This document shows positions 1-6,169 of a stretch of 21,216 nt of DNA, piece after piece (positions within the stretch are counted from its first letter, which is position 1; the number at the start of each line of letters is the position of its first letter). The notes under the pieces are model-generated. The model was not told where the DNA came from. It searched no databases and was given only the letters and a program-made list of their open reading frames with translations. This DNA comes from DAIDHZ01 sp965370365 (GTDB taxonomy: Bacteria; Chlamydiota; Chlamydiia; Chlamydiales; SM23-39). The DNA is taken from assembly GCA_965370365.1 (NCBI GenBank), contig CBDUSP010000021.1, forward strand, positions 1 to 21,216, in the 5' to 3' direction. Position numbers and translations under genes: made by a program.

Positions 1-140
1 AACCTCCATTAACTCACTCGAGTTAATTACGGTTTCCGAATTAACTTTTTCGGCGCTTTTGGCGCGAATCCCTGGCAAAGCAATTGATCAGTGTCTCCCT
101 AGGGAGTATACGAACCTATTCCACTAAAAATATTGGGAAC
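1..140. other. Non-coding left edge with short palindromes
   Basis: No reading frame of useful length is visible here. It lies downstream of the minus-strand deformylase gene. It contains a 7-bp inverted repeat with a 4-nt loop (TTAACTC at 9-15, GAGTTAA at 20-26), a GCGC-based hairpin at about 49-68, and a 12-bp perfect palindrome CTCCCTAGGGAG at 95-106. None is followed by a clear T-tract on the minus strand, so I do not call a terminator. Confidence 0.5.
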
Positions 141-866
141 TTATTCAGGGTTATCTTCCTTATTATCCAGAGGAGCTGAGAAAGGTCTACCAGCTTTCAT
201 GTCATCCCAAAGCTCTTTCGAGCACTTACGATCCCATCTTTCCCAGTTCTCTTTGTATTCTGAGTAGTCTGTCTCTTCGACCCAGTGAAGGTCTCCTCCT
301 TGCAGGCCCACCTGGTCGGGGAAGCGGATTCCATCGAGATGATCAAGCTCATGCTGAAAAATTCTTGCGGTGTACCCAGAGAGCTCAGTTTCTACCGGAT
401 TCCCTTCGCGATCCAAGGCTTTTATCCGAATGTCCGTACTTCTCGAAACAATACCCACAACACGGCTGTCTACAGAGTAGCATCCTTCCTTACCTTCTGC
501 TACTGCCGGAGAGGACCAAAGAATCTCAGGATTAATGAAAACTTCGAGACTTCCAGGTGTTCTATCCTTTGTATCTATCCCAACATCCACCAAAATGATG
601 CGCTTGCTAATTCCAATTTGTGGTGCAGCAAGACCGACCATGAGGAGTTTTTTCCCTTCTCCTCTTTCTCCTCTAGCCACTGCAAACATTTGTTCGACAA
701 TCGATTGGATTTTTTCTGAAAGAATTTCATCGGGAGCTACCTCGGAGGCCACCTTCTGCAAAAGGGGATCTCCGGGAGGCGTGAAAGGAGAGTTTGCTTC
801 TAGATTCTGAGCAAAACCTGCAGAACAAAGAAAAACCGCTGCAATCAACAGTTTTCTAGCAATCAT
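141..866 (-). CDS. def: Peptide deformylase with predicted N-terminal signal peptide
   Basis: This encodes a 241-residue iron/zinc peptide deformylase, the enzyme that removes the formyl group from N-terminal methionine. All three family motifs are present: GLAAPQ at residues 78-83, EGCYS at 127-131 (metal ligand C129) and QHELDH at 171-176 (ligands H172 and H176, catalytic E173). Residues 1-20 look like a Sec signal peptide: two basic residues, a hydrophobic core and a GFA-Q cleavage-like end. The ordinary deformylase fold begins after it, at about residue 30. The start is well supported: an AGGAG Shine-Dalgarno at 874-878 lies 7 nt before the ATG, and the next in-frame Met (residue 60) would cut into the enzyme. 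After motif III there is a Trp/Tyr/charged tail of about 60 residues. Deformylases normally act on ribosomes in the cytosol, so export would be odd. The enzyme call is firm; the location is inferred. Confidence 0.93.
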   Translation of the reverse strand: MIARKLLIAAVFLCSAGFAQNLEANSPFTPPGDPLLQKVASEVAPDEILSEKIQSIVEQMFAVARGERGEGKKLLMVGLAAPQIGISKRIILVDVGIDTKDRTPGSLEVFINPEILWSSPAVAEGKEGCYSVDSRVVGIVSRSTDIRIKALDREGNPVETELSGYTARIFQHELDHLDGIRFPDQVGLQGGDLHWVEETDYSEYKENWERWDRKCSKELWDDMKAGRPFSAPLDNKEDNPE

Positions 867-892
867 CAGACATCTCCTAAATTTTTCAAGTT

Positions 893-901
893 ATTGTATC
901 A
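893..901 (-). promoter_or_regulatory. Candidate extended -10 promoter for the deformylase gene
   Basis: On the minus strand the sequence TGATACAAT fits an extended -10 element (TG, one base, then TACAAT, five of six consensus bases). It lies 26 nt upstream of the ATG, just before the AGGAG ribosome-binding site. No good -35 box is visible 16-18 nt further upstream. Confidence 0.4.
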
Positions 902-1024
902 AACTCTCCTAAAAAAAGCTATTTCTCTTGAGCTCATACGAATAAATCGATAAATAAAAAGTTATGCGAAGATCTTGGCGAGTCTTACTTGTATTCCCCT
1001 TAAAATTATCAGATTGAGGGAGGG

Positions 1025-1132
1025 GCCCCCGTTCGGATTTTGGAGGAAATTTCCGTGATCGCGACTCGGTGGATGTACTCCGTACGCCCCGGGTCGCGAT
1101 CACGGAAATTTACCCAAAAGACGAATGGGGGC
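1025..1132. repeat. 108-nt near-perfect inverted repeat fused to the tRNA-Tyr 3' end
   Basis: The two arms pair almost completely down to a 3-nt loop at 1079-1081. The core is a 19-bp perfect stem (1047-1065 with 1093-1111). Outside it pair 1038-1043 with 1114-1119, 1032-1035 with 1122-1125, and 1025-1030 with 1127-1132. Inside it pair 1067-1069 with 1089-1091, 1071-1072 with 1087-1088, and 1075-1078 with 1082-1085. Bases 1127-1132 are the acceptor-strand 3' end of tRNA-Tyr, so the repeat includes part of the tRNA gene. The three G-T oppositions (1031/1126, 1066/1092, 1074/1086) are all G-U wobbles in plus-strand RNA but A-C mismatches in minus-strand RNA. Function unknown; see findings. Confidence 0.85.
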
Positions 1133-1207
1133 GGCTGGACTCGAACCAGCGGAGGCCGAAGCCGGGGGATTTACAGTCCCCTGCAATTGCCACTATGCGA
1201 CACCCCC
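1126..1207 (-). tRNA. tRNA-Tyr (anticodon GTA)
   Basis: This 82-nt tRNA has a long variable arm, as expected for bacterial tRNA-Tyr. The anticodon GTA is at 1172-1174 (read on the minus strand) in a standard loop. The 7-bp acceptor stem forms between 1201-1207 (GGGGGTG) and 1127-1133 (CGCCCCC), with one G-U pair, and the discriminator A is at 1126. CCA is not encoded. It lies downstream of tRNA-Thr in the same transcript direction, and its 3' end is part of the large inverted repeat. Confidence 0.96.
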
Positions 1208-1210
1208 GGA

Positions 1211-1240
1211 AAAGAGAGCCGGCGTTGGGCCGGCTCTTTT
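1211..1240 (-). terminator. Hairpin between tRNA-Thr and tRNA-Tyr
   Basis: A perfect 9-bp GC-rich stem (AGAGCCGGC at 1215-1223, GCCGGCTCT at 1229-1237) with a 5-nt loop separates the two tRNAs. On the minus strand the stem is followed by CTTTTCC, a weak T-tract, then directly by the tRNA-Tyr 5' end. It could be a leaky terminator or a processing signal for the dicistronic precursor. The stem can also extend with A-T pairs on the plus strand (1212-1213 with 1239-1240). Confidence 0.45.
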
Positions 1241-1249
1241 CTGGAAAGA

Positions 1250-1322
1250 TGCTGGCGAAAGGAATTGAACCCTCAACCGTCCGATTACAAGTCGGGTGCT
1301 CTACCAATTGAGCTACACCAGC
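1250..1322 (-). tRNA. tRNA-Thr (anticodon TGT)
   Basis: This is a 73-nt tRNA with anticodon TGT at 1287-1289 (minus strand) in a standard 7-nt loop. The acceptor stem forms between 1316-1322 (GCTGGTG) and 1251-1257 (CGCCAGC), and the discriminator A is at 1250. The D-arm and the T-arm sequence GGTTCAATTCC are present. CCA is not encoded. It is the first gene of a Thr-Tyr pair. Confidence 0.96.
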
Positions 1323-1326
1323 ATAA

Positions 1327-1356
1327 AGGAACCACTGAACAACTTCAGTGGCTCCT
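1327..1356 (-). other. Leader hairpin immediately 5' of tRNA-Thr
   Basis: CCACTGAA (1332-1339) pairs with TTCAGTGG (1344-1351) around a 4-nt loop, and AGGA (1327-1330) pairs with TCCT (1353-1356). The opposition at 1331/1352 is a G-U wobble on the minus strand and a mismatch on the plus strand, which fits formation in the tRNA precursor. The stem ends 4 nt before the mature tRNA 5' end. It may guide 5' processing or attenuate transcription. Confidence 0.5.
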
Positions 1357-1366
1357 AAAGAGGTTC

Positions 1367-1396
1367 AAGATAACAAAATGCGCCGATTCCGATCAA
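1367..1396 (-). promoter_or_regulatory. Candidate promoter of the tRNA-Thr/tRNA-Tyr unit
   Basis: On the minus strand, TTGATC (-35, plus positions 1391-1396) is followed after 18 nt by TATCTT (-10, 1367-1372), preceded by TGT to give an extended -10. Transcription would start near 1360, before the leader hairpin. It is divergent from the 1452 gene. Confidence 0.45.
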
Positions 1397-1411
1397 TAGC
1401 TTTTCGTTTTC

Positions 1412-1440
1412 TTGACTCTAGAGAGGAAGGGGGATAAACT
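1412..1440 (+). promoter_or_regulatory. Possible promoter of the ttcA-like gene
   Basis: TTGACT at 1412-1417 and TAAACT at 1435-1440 are 17 nt apart and match five and four of six consensus bases. Transcription would start only a few bases before the ATG at 1452, giving an almost leaderless mRNA. The purine-rich stretch at 1421-1433 lies 18 nt or more from the ATG, too far for a normal ribosome-binding site. Confidence 0.3.
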
Positions 1441-1451
1441 CTTTCCCCTGT

Positions 1452-2201
1452 ATGGAACTATTTGTCCCCTTAGCAAAACCCCCTTGGACGAAGCTTGGAA
1501 AAGAGCTGGAAAGCGCTGTCCGTAAGGCAATTTTTGATTTTTCCCTTTTGGATCCAGGAGTGGATAAAGTTGCGATTGCTTTAAGCGGTGGAAAGGACAG
1601 CTTGGGTCTTCTTTTTTTGTTGCACGCACTAAAAAATCGCGGCTTTCCCGATTTTGAGATCTATGCGATCCATGTTAGCGGAGAGTTTTCGTGTGGAGCT
1701 GGGGTCGACAAGAAATTTCTTAAAACCGTCTGCAAAGAGCTTGGTGTTCAGCTTATCATGCAAGAATCCACGCAAACAAGAGAGAAACTTGAATGCTATA
1801 GATGCTCAAGAGAGCGAAGAAAACTCATTTTTGATGCGGCTAAAAGTGTCGGGGCAAAGGTCATTGCCTTTGGCCATCACCGCGATGATAGCGCGCAGAC
1901 GCTTCTTTTAAATCTCTTTCACAAGGCAGAATTTGCGGCAAATCTGCCTAAAGTTCCGATGCAAAGCTATGGAGTGACGATCATCCGCCCTCTGATTTAC
2001 ATTGCAGAGAAGAGTTTAATTGAATTTGCAAAACAGTATGGATTCCAACGCATTACCTGTCAGTGTCCTGTCGGGCAAAACTCGAAGAGATTTGTCGTCG
2101 ATCAAATCCTCCGCGACATTGAAGAGCACTTCCCTCATGTTCGTGGGAATTTAGCTAAGGCAGGCGTAACATATGGATCAGACAAAGCCCTTCGACCTTG
2201 A
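1452..2201 (+). CDS. ttcA: TtcA-like PP-loop tRNA thiolation protein
   Basis: This 249-residue cytosolic protein belongs to the TtcA/TtuA family of ATP-dependent PP-loop enzymes that thiolate tRNA; TtcA makes 2-thiocytidine at position 32. The PP-loop SGGKDS is at residues 45-50. The cysteines expected to bind an iron-sulphur cluster are in CYRC (115-118) and CQC (203-205). GHHRDD at 141-146 is also typical. The ATG at 1452 is the only sensible start, since it gives a normal N-terminal extension before the PP-loop, but no good ribosome-binding site precedes it. It is the first gene of a plus-strand run with the symporter (gap about 32 nt) and surE. The exact nucleoside modified cannot be read from sequence; TtcA versus a TtuA-like 2-thiouridine enzyme remains open. 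Confidence 0.88.
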   Translation: MELFVPLAKPPWTKLGKELESAVRKAIFDFSLLDPGVDKVAIALSGGKDSLGLLFLLHALKNRGFPDFEIYAIHVSGEFSCGAGVDKKFLKTVCKELGVQLIMQESTQTREKLECYRCSRERRKLIFDAAKSVGAKVIAFGHHRDDSAQTLLLNLFHKAEFAANLPKVPMQSYGVTIIRPLIYIAEKSLIEFAKQYGFQRITCQCPVGQNSKRFVVDQILRDIEEHFPHVRGNLAKAGVTYGSDKALRP

Positions 2202-2233
2202 TGTTTTTGTTTTGAAGAACAACACTGGTGTCT

Positions 2234-3667
2234 ATGAAACTTGAGCTTTTTGCATTTATCACCTACTTTATCATCATTGCAATCATTGCTTTTGCATCGT
2301 ATCGCAAACAACAAACAGAAACCGACTACATCCTCGGAAACAGGTCCTTAAACTTTTATTTAACCGCTTTATCTGCCCATGCAAGTGACATGAGTAGCTG
2401 GCTTTTTCTTGGTTTTCCGGCTTTAATTTTTGTCACGGGAGTTACGGGCGCTTGGGCAGCAATTGGCCTTGTCGTTTGCATGTTTTTGAACTGGCACTTT
2501 GTCGCCCCTAAAATTCGGACAATTACAGAGCAGACAAACAGTCTTACTCTAAGCTCTTATTTTGAAAATCGATTCAATGACACCTCGGGGAAAATTCGCA
2601 TTATTTCCGCCATCATGTCGGTCTTTTTTTTCACGTTCTACATCTCCTCCGGACTTGTCGGCATGGGGATTTTAGTAGAGTCATTATTTGGGTTTAACTA
2701 CACCCTTGGGATTTCGATCGGTCTTTTTGTCGTTGTTGCGTATGTGTTTTTTGGTGGATATCGAACCGTTGCTTGGATCGACTTATTTCAAGGCTTTTTC
2801 CTCCTTGGCGTTATCGTTTTAATCCCCTCAATCTTGCTCTTCAAAGCAGGAGGACTGGATCCCGTTTTACAAGCTGTAAAAGCAAAACATTTGACCACCT
2901 CTTTGTTTGGAGATTTTGCTCCAAAAACACTCTTCTCTTACCTTCTGATTGCTGCTGGTTGGGGGCTTGGATATTTTGGGCAACCCCACATCATCACCAA
3001 GTTCATGGGGATTAAAAAAGTCAGCGACATGAGCAAGGCAAAATATTTAGGGATCAGCTGGCAAACAATTGCCCTCTTGTCTGCAACCATGATCGGACTC
3101 CTTGGGATTTACATCTTCCCAAGCGGCCTTGAAAACCCAGAATATGTAACTCTTGGGCTTGTAAAAAGCTCTCTTCCCGTTTTCTTCTCAGGGCTTGCTC
3201 TTTGCGCGATTTTAGCTGCAACAACAAACGTAATGGCAGCTCAAATCCTCGTTGTTGCATCCAATGCATCTGAAGATTTTTATAAGCGCCTGTTTCGACG
3301 GGAAGCAACGTCCAACGAACTTATTTGGGTCTCTAGAGCAAGCGTGATTCTCATTTCTCTTGTTGCGTTTTTCATCGCTTTTTTCAATGTTTCTTCGATC
3401 TATCAACTCGTTTTTTATTCTTGGTCGGGCCTCGGCGCTTCTTTTGGTCCCCTTGTTTTGCTCTCTCTCTATAGAAAAAAGATCAACCATCACGGAGCTT
3501 TTGCAGGGATCCTTGTTGGCGGAATTTCTTCCGGTGTGTGGTATTCTTTTGAAAGCACATTTCAAATGCATATCGATCCTCTCATTGTGGGATTTATTTT
3601 AGGAGGCATAACAATTGAGCTTGTTTCTTTCCTTACTCAAAAAAAACAGTTCTCAGGAGTATCGTGA
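2234..3667 (+). CDS. putP: PutP-type sodium:solute (proline-like) symporter
   Basis: This roughly 477-residue inner-membrane protein of the sodium:solute symporter family should import a small solute, such as proline, with sodium. It matches the PutP pattern throughout: DYILGNRSL near residue 33, then SAHASDMSSW with the sodium-site Asp at about residue 52, WGLGYFGQPHI in the middle, and the conserved helix around SWSGLGASFGP. About twelve to thirteen hydrophobic segments are visible, and the length fits PutP. ATG 2234 is preferred, but an in-frame GTG at 2228 sits at a better distance from a weak GAAG at 2214-2217. The stop overlaps the surE ATG by one base. Proline specificity is the family's best guess; the sequence alone does not prove it. 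Confidence 0.88.
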   Translation: MKLELFAFITYFIIIAIIAFASYRKQQTETDYILGNRSLNFYLTALSAHASDMSSWLFLGFPALIFVTGVTGAWAAIGLVVCMFLNWHFVAPKIRTITEQTNSLTLSSYFENRFNDTSGKIRIISAIMSVFFFTFYISSGLVGMGILVESLFGFNYTLGISIGLFVVVAYVFFGGYRTVAWIDLFQGFFLLGVIVLIPSILLFKAGGLDPVLQAVKAKHLTTSLFGDFAPKTLFSYLLIAAGWGLGYFGQPHIITKFMGIKKVSDMSKAKYLGISWQTIALLSATMIGLLGIYIFPSGLENPEYVTLGLVKSSLPVFFSGLALCAILAATTNVMAAQILVVASNASEDFYKRLFRREATSNELIWVSRASVILISLVAFFIAFFNVSSIYQLVFYSWSGLGASFGPLVLLSLYRKKINHHGAFAGILVGGISSGVWYSFESTFQMHIDPLIVGFILGGITIELVSFLTQKKQFSGVS

Positions 3668-4467
3668 TGTCAAAGCGCCCTTTTTTACTCATTACTAACG
3701 ACGATGGAATCCACGCTCCTGGAATTAAACACCTTTGGGAAGCAGTTAGAGAATTTGCAGATATTGCAATCGTAGCTCCTGCTTCAGAAAAATCGGGAAC
3801 GAGCCTTTCAATTACCTGGACAAAACCCCTTACCATCCACCCTATTGATTGGGATGCATCAACAAAAGCATGGAGCGTAAACGGCACTCCCGCTGACTGT
3901 GTAAAAATGGCCTGCAGCACTCTTCTAGAAAGAATTCCGGACATGGTAATCTCTGGAATCAATCGAGGATCAAATGCCGGAAGAACTGTTTTGTATAGCG
4001 GAACAGTTGGAGGCGTAATTGAAGGAACTTTAAGGGGCATTCCGGGGATTGCGTTTTCTTTTTGCGATTTTACCCCTCCCCCTTTAAGCGCTACAAAAGA
4101 GTTTATCGTTCCCTTAATTCGCCATTTCTTGAAAAATCCCACGCCTCAAGGAACCTTGATTAACGTAAATTTCCCTCCAGATTGTGAAAAAGGAGTAAAA
4201 GGCCTAAAGTTTGCAAAGCAAGGAAAAGGATATTGGACAGAAGACCCAGAAAAACGCGTGCATCCACAAGGCGTTCCTTATTATTGGCTCGGAGGCAAAT
4301 GGTCTGATTTTATGGAAGACCCGATGAGTGATGTGGCTCTTTTAGAGGAAGGCTATGTTACAGCAACGCCGATTCAGATCGGCAATCTAACAGATCTGCA
4401 AACTCTTCAGTTGCAGAAGGCAAGCGTCGAAAATCTATTCACTCCGGGAGTCGAAGCAATTTATTGA
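3667..4467 (+). CDS. surE: 5'-nucleotidase SurE
   Basis: This 266-residue metal-dependent nucleoside monophosphate phosphatase hydrolyses 5'- and 3'-nucleotides in the cytosol. Family signatures are all present: LLITNDDGIHAPG with metal ligands D12 and D13, SGTS around S43, VNGTPADCVK at 71-80, and DMVISGINRGSN with N99, followed by the GRTVLYSGTVGGVIEG stretch. ATG 3667 is chosen over GTG 3664 because AGGAG (3655-3659) lies 7 nt upstream. The start overlaps the symporter stop (TGATG), so the two are translationally coupled. A hairpin at 4473-4493 follows the stop. Confidence 0.95.
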   Translation: MSKRPFLLITNDDGIHAPGIKHLWEAVREFADIAIVAPASEKSGTSLSITWTKPLTIHPIDWDASTKAWSVNGTPADCVKMACSTLLERIPDMVISGINRGSNAGRTVLYSGTVGGVIEGTLRGIPGIAFSFCDFTPPPLSATKEFIVPLIRHFLKNPTPQGTLINVNFPPDCEKGVKGLKFAKQGKGYWTEDPEKRVHPQGVPYYWLGGKWSDFMEDPMSDVALLEEGYVTATPIQIGNLTDLQTLQLQKASVENLFTPGVEAIY

Positions 4468-4472
4468 AGGAA

Positions 4473-4493
4473 TCGGTAGTAGATATCTACCGA
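4473..4493. terminator. Hairpin between convergent surE and the small minus-strand gene
   Basis: TCGGTAG (4473-4479) pairs with CTACCGA (4487-4493) around a 7-nt loop. It begins 6 nt after the surE stop and directly abuts a TAG stop (4494-4496) in the second frame of the small minus-strand gene. On the minus strand the stem can extend by a G-U and an A-U pair. T-tracts are poor, so terminator function is tentative, probably shared by both genes. Confidence 0.4.
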
Positions 4494-4765
4494 CTAACTG
4501 GAAAACCTGCGTATTTTCTCTTCTGTTTCTACGATCCTTCTCTCAAGTTCTTCTTTCATTTCTGGTGTTGCCCAAGGAGCTGGTTATTTCTAAGAGAACC
4601 ATAGTAGCGTGTACCGTCTGGGAAAGTACGTTCCTGTTTTATCCTATTATCCGACTTAGCTGCCTCATAGATCTGAGTCATGTTGTCAAAATAGAGAGCT
4701 GTATCTTCCCTAACCTGATCTAGCAAACTTGCATTACAATCACTTACGACGCTCTTTATCAACAT
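4494..4765 (-). CDS. Small hypothetical gene, probably frameshifted
   Basis: The first frame (4556-4765) encodes 69 residues of no recognised family, hydrophilic, with a TFPDGTRYYGS segment near its end. The gene is supported by a strong promoter (4784-4812) and an AGAGG ribosome-binding site 6 nt before the ATG. Near 4585 a -1 shift would join this frame to a second one that continues as NNPAPWATPEMKEELERR and on to a TAG at 4494-4496, right beside the hairpin. The second part is charged and helix-forming. Read this way the product is about 90 residues. Alternatives are a correct 69-residue protein followed by a 21-codon ORF coupled through an ATGA overlap (4556-4559), or a sequencing error. 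No function is proposed. Confidence 0.5.
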
Positions 4766-4783
4766 TAAAAACCTCTGGCAAAT

Positions 4784-4812
4784 AGTATACTTTTACAATC
4801 AAACTAGCTCAA
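4784..4812 (-). promoter_or_regulatory. Promoter of the small minus-strand gene
   Basis: On the minus strand, TTGAGC (4807-4812) and TATACT (4784-4789) are exactly 17 nt apart, matching four and five of six consensus bases. The transcript would have a short leader carrying the AGAGG ribosome-binding site. Confidence 0.55.
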
Positions 4813-5034
4813 AACCTGGAGTCTGTTTGAATATATAGAAATATTATAACATATTACGATAAACCTTTGAATGGCTTTATGTTTTTTGCAAGAAATAAGT
4901 TAAAATGTAGTAATAAATTTTGTAATTAAAATTATAATTATATGTTCGTTAGAAAGTGGGTCTCCGAAACGAATCTTTCAAAAAGGTTTGTAGAATAATC
5001 CCCTATCATCATAGAATGGGAGATCCATTTTTGG
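4813..5034. other. AT-rich intergenic stretch before tRNA-Val
   Basis: No gene is visible. The part around 4830-4945 is very AT-rich, with weak chance-level inverted repeats such as AATTTT/AAAATT at 4916-4933. A possible tRNA promoter has TTGTAG at 4988-4993 and TAGAAT at 5012-5017 (18 nt apart, weak -35). A small hairpin AATGG/CCATT at 5015-5029, followed by TTT, sits directly before the tRNA. Confidence 0.4.
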
Positions 5035-5107
5035 GGGCGTATAGCTCAGTTGGTAGAGCTCCTGTCTTACACACAGGCGGTCATAGGTTCGAGTCCTTTT
5101 GCGCCCA
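5035..5107 (+). tRNA. tRNA-Val (anticodon TAC)
   Basis: This is a 73-nt tRNA. The acceptor stem GGGCGTA (5035-5041) pairs with TGCGCCC (5100-5106), and the discriminator A is at 5107. Anticodon TAC is at 5068-5070 in a 7-nt loop closed by CCTGT/ACAGG, and the T-arm GGTTCGAGTCC is present. CCA is not encoded. tRNA-Asp follows after 15 nt. Confidence 0.97.
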
Positions 5108-5122
5108 AGTATAGTTTTTCCT

Positions 5123-5196
5123 GCGGGAGTAGTTCAATTGGTTAGAGCACCGCCCTGTCACGGCGGAAGTTGCGGGTTCGATTCCCGTCTCCCGCG
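5123..5196 (+). tRNA. tRNA-Asp (anticodon GTC)
   Basis: This is a 74-nt tRNA. The acceptor stem GCGGGAG (5123-5129) pairs with CTCCCGC (5189-5195), with the tRNA-Asp-type discriminator G at 5196. Anticodon GTC is at 5157-5159 in a loop closed by CCGCC/GGCGG. CCA is not encoded. The next protein start lies 21 nt downstream, so tRNA and mRNA probably share a transcript. Confidence 0.97.
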
Positions 5197-5217
5197 ATCT
5201 TTTTAAGGTCGCCACAC

Positions 5218-6126
5218 ATGCCGCAAAAAACCCCTTTTAAAAAACGAGTTTTCAACCAAATTCTTTCGTATTTTGGGATGGCTGTTGGCGCATTTTTTGC
5301 AGCCCTTGCAATCCGCATTTTCTTGAATCCCAATGAACTCATCGACGGCGGTGTCATCGGTATGTCCATGATCTTGGCGCGCCTTTTCGGATCTGTCTAC
5401 CTTTCACTCTTCCTTTTGATCCTCAATCTCCCCTTTATTTATCTCGCCTGGCGATTCATCCGAAAAAGCTTTGTCATTCACATGCTAACTGCGACCATTT
5501 TTTTCGCAATCTTCCTCTTTTTACTTGAAAAAGTCCCCTCTTTTGGCGCAGATCAACTCGAAGCGATTGTCATTGGTGGCGCGATGTTGGGGGCTGGGTC
5601 AGGTCTGATTATTCGCTTTGGGGGATGTATTGACGGAACTGAAATCTTTGCAATCATCATCAATAAGAAAAAAGGGTACACCGTCGGCCAAGTAGTCTTG
5701 GCAATTAACTTCTTCGTCTTCACCGCCTATGGATGGATCTTTAGCGACTGGCATGTCGCTCTTCGCTCTTTAATGACATACATCGTCGCCTTTAAAACGA
5801 TGGATCTTGTGATTGCAGGCCTTGAAGAGCTCAAATCAGTCCTCATCATGTGCTCTAAACCAGAAAAGCTTAGCAAAATCATTACCCATGAGCTTGGCCT
5901 TGGCCTGACCTTCATCAAGGGAAAAGGCGGGTACTCAGGAGAGGACCGTGATATTTTGTTCATTATCGTTGAAAGACTCGATCTTGCGGAGCTGAAAGAG
6001 ATCGTCTTAAGAGAAGATCCCACTGCCTTTATGGCAATTGAAAACTTGCATGAAGTGGCCTACGGCAAAACAGCCAGGGTCGCCTTAAAAAGGCGCGCGA
6101 AAAAATTCACCAAGAAATTCTTTTAA
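5218..6126 (+). CDS. YitT-family membrane protein (DUF161 + DUF2179)
   Basis: This 302-residue protein has about six hydrophobic segments in residues 15-200 and a soluble C-terminal domain at about 205-290, the layout of the YitT family. Recognisable spots are the FLNPNELIDGGVIGMSM stretch near residue 36 and GGCIDGTEIFA near 135, the counterpart of the family's GGTD region. The C-terminal part (SVLIMCSKPEKLSKII) fits DUF2179. The family is found in many bacteria and its transport role is unsettled. ATG 5218 is chosen because an upstream in-frame extension would run into tRNA-Asp; AAGG at 5205-5208 gives 9-nt spacing. The tail is strongly basic (KRRAKKFTKKFF). It is probably co-transcribed with tRNA-Val and tRNA-Asp. 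Confidence 0.9.
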   Translation: MPQKTPFKKRVFNQILSYFGMAVGAFFAALAIRIFLNPNELIDGGVIGMSMILARLFGSVYLSLFLLILNLPFIYLAWRFIRKSFVIHMLTATIFFAIFLFLLEKVPSFGADQLEAIVIGGAMLGAGSGLIIRFGGCIDGTEIFAIIINKKKGYTVGQVVLAINFFVFTAYGWIFSDWHVALRSLMTYIVAFKTMDLVIAGLEELKSVLIMCSKPEKLSKIITHELGLGLTFIKGKGGYSGEDRDILFIIVERLDLAELKEIVLREDPTAFMAIENLHEVAYGKTARVALKRRAKKFTKKFF

Positions 6127-6169
6127 AAAAGCTTGATCCCTGCCCCTTAAAAGGGCTAGTCTGAGATCT

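Noticed and set aside
909..1399. Several short ORFs on both strands
   Set aside because: They run through the tRNA-Thr and tRNA-Tyr genes and the 108-nt inverted repeat; duplicated peptides such as SRSRKF come from the repeat arms.
4916..4933. AATTTT/AAAATT inverted repeat
   Set aside because: It lies in a very AT-rich stretch where such repeats arise by chance, with no gene placed to use it.
5170..5217. Upstream extension of the yitT-like reading frame
   Set aside because: It would start inside tRNA-Asp; the ATG at 5218 gives the normal family N-terminus.
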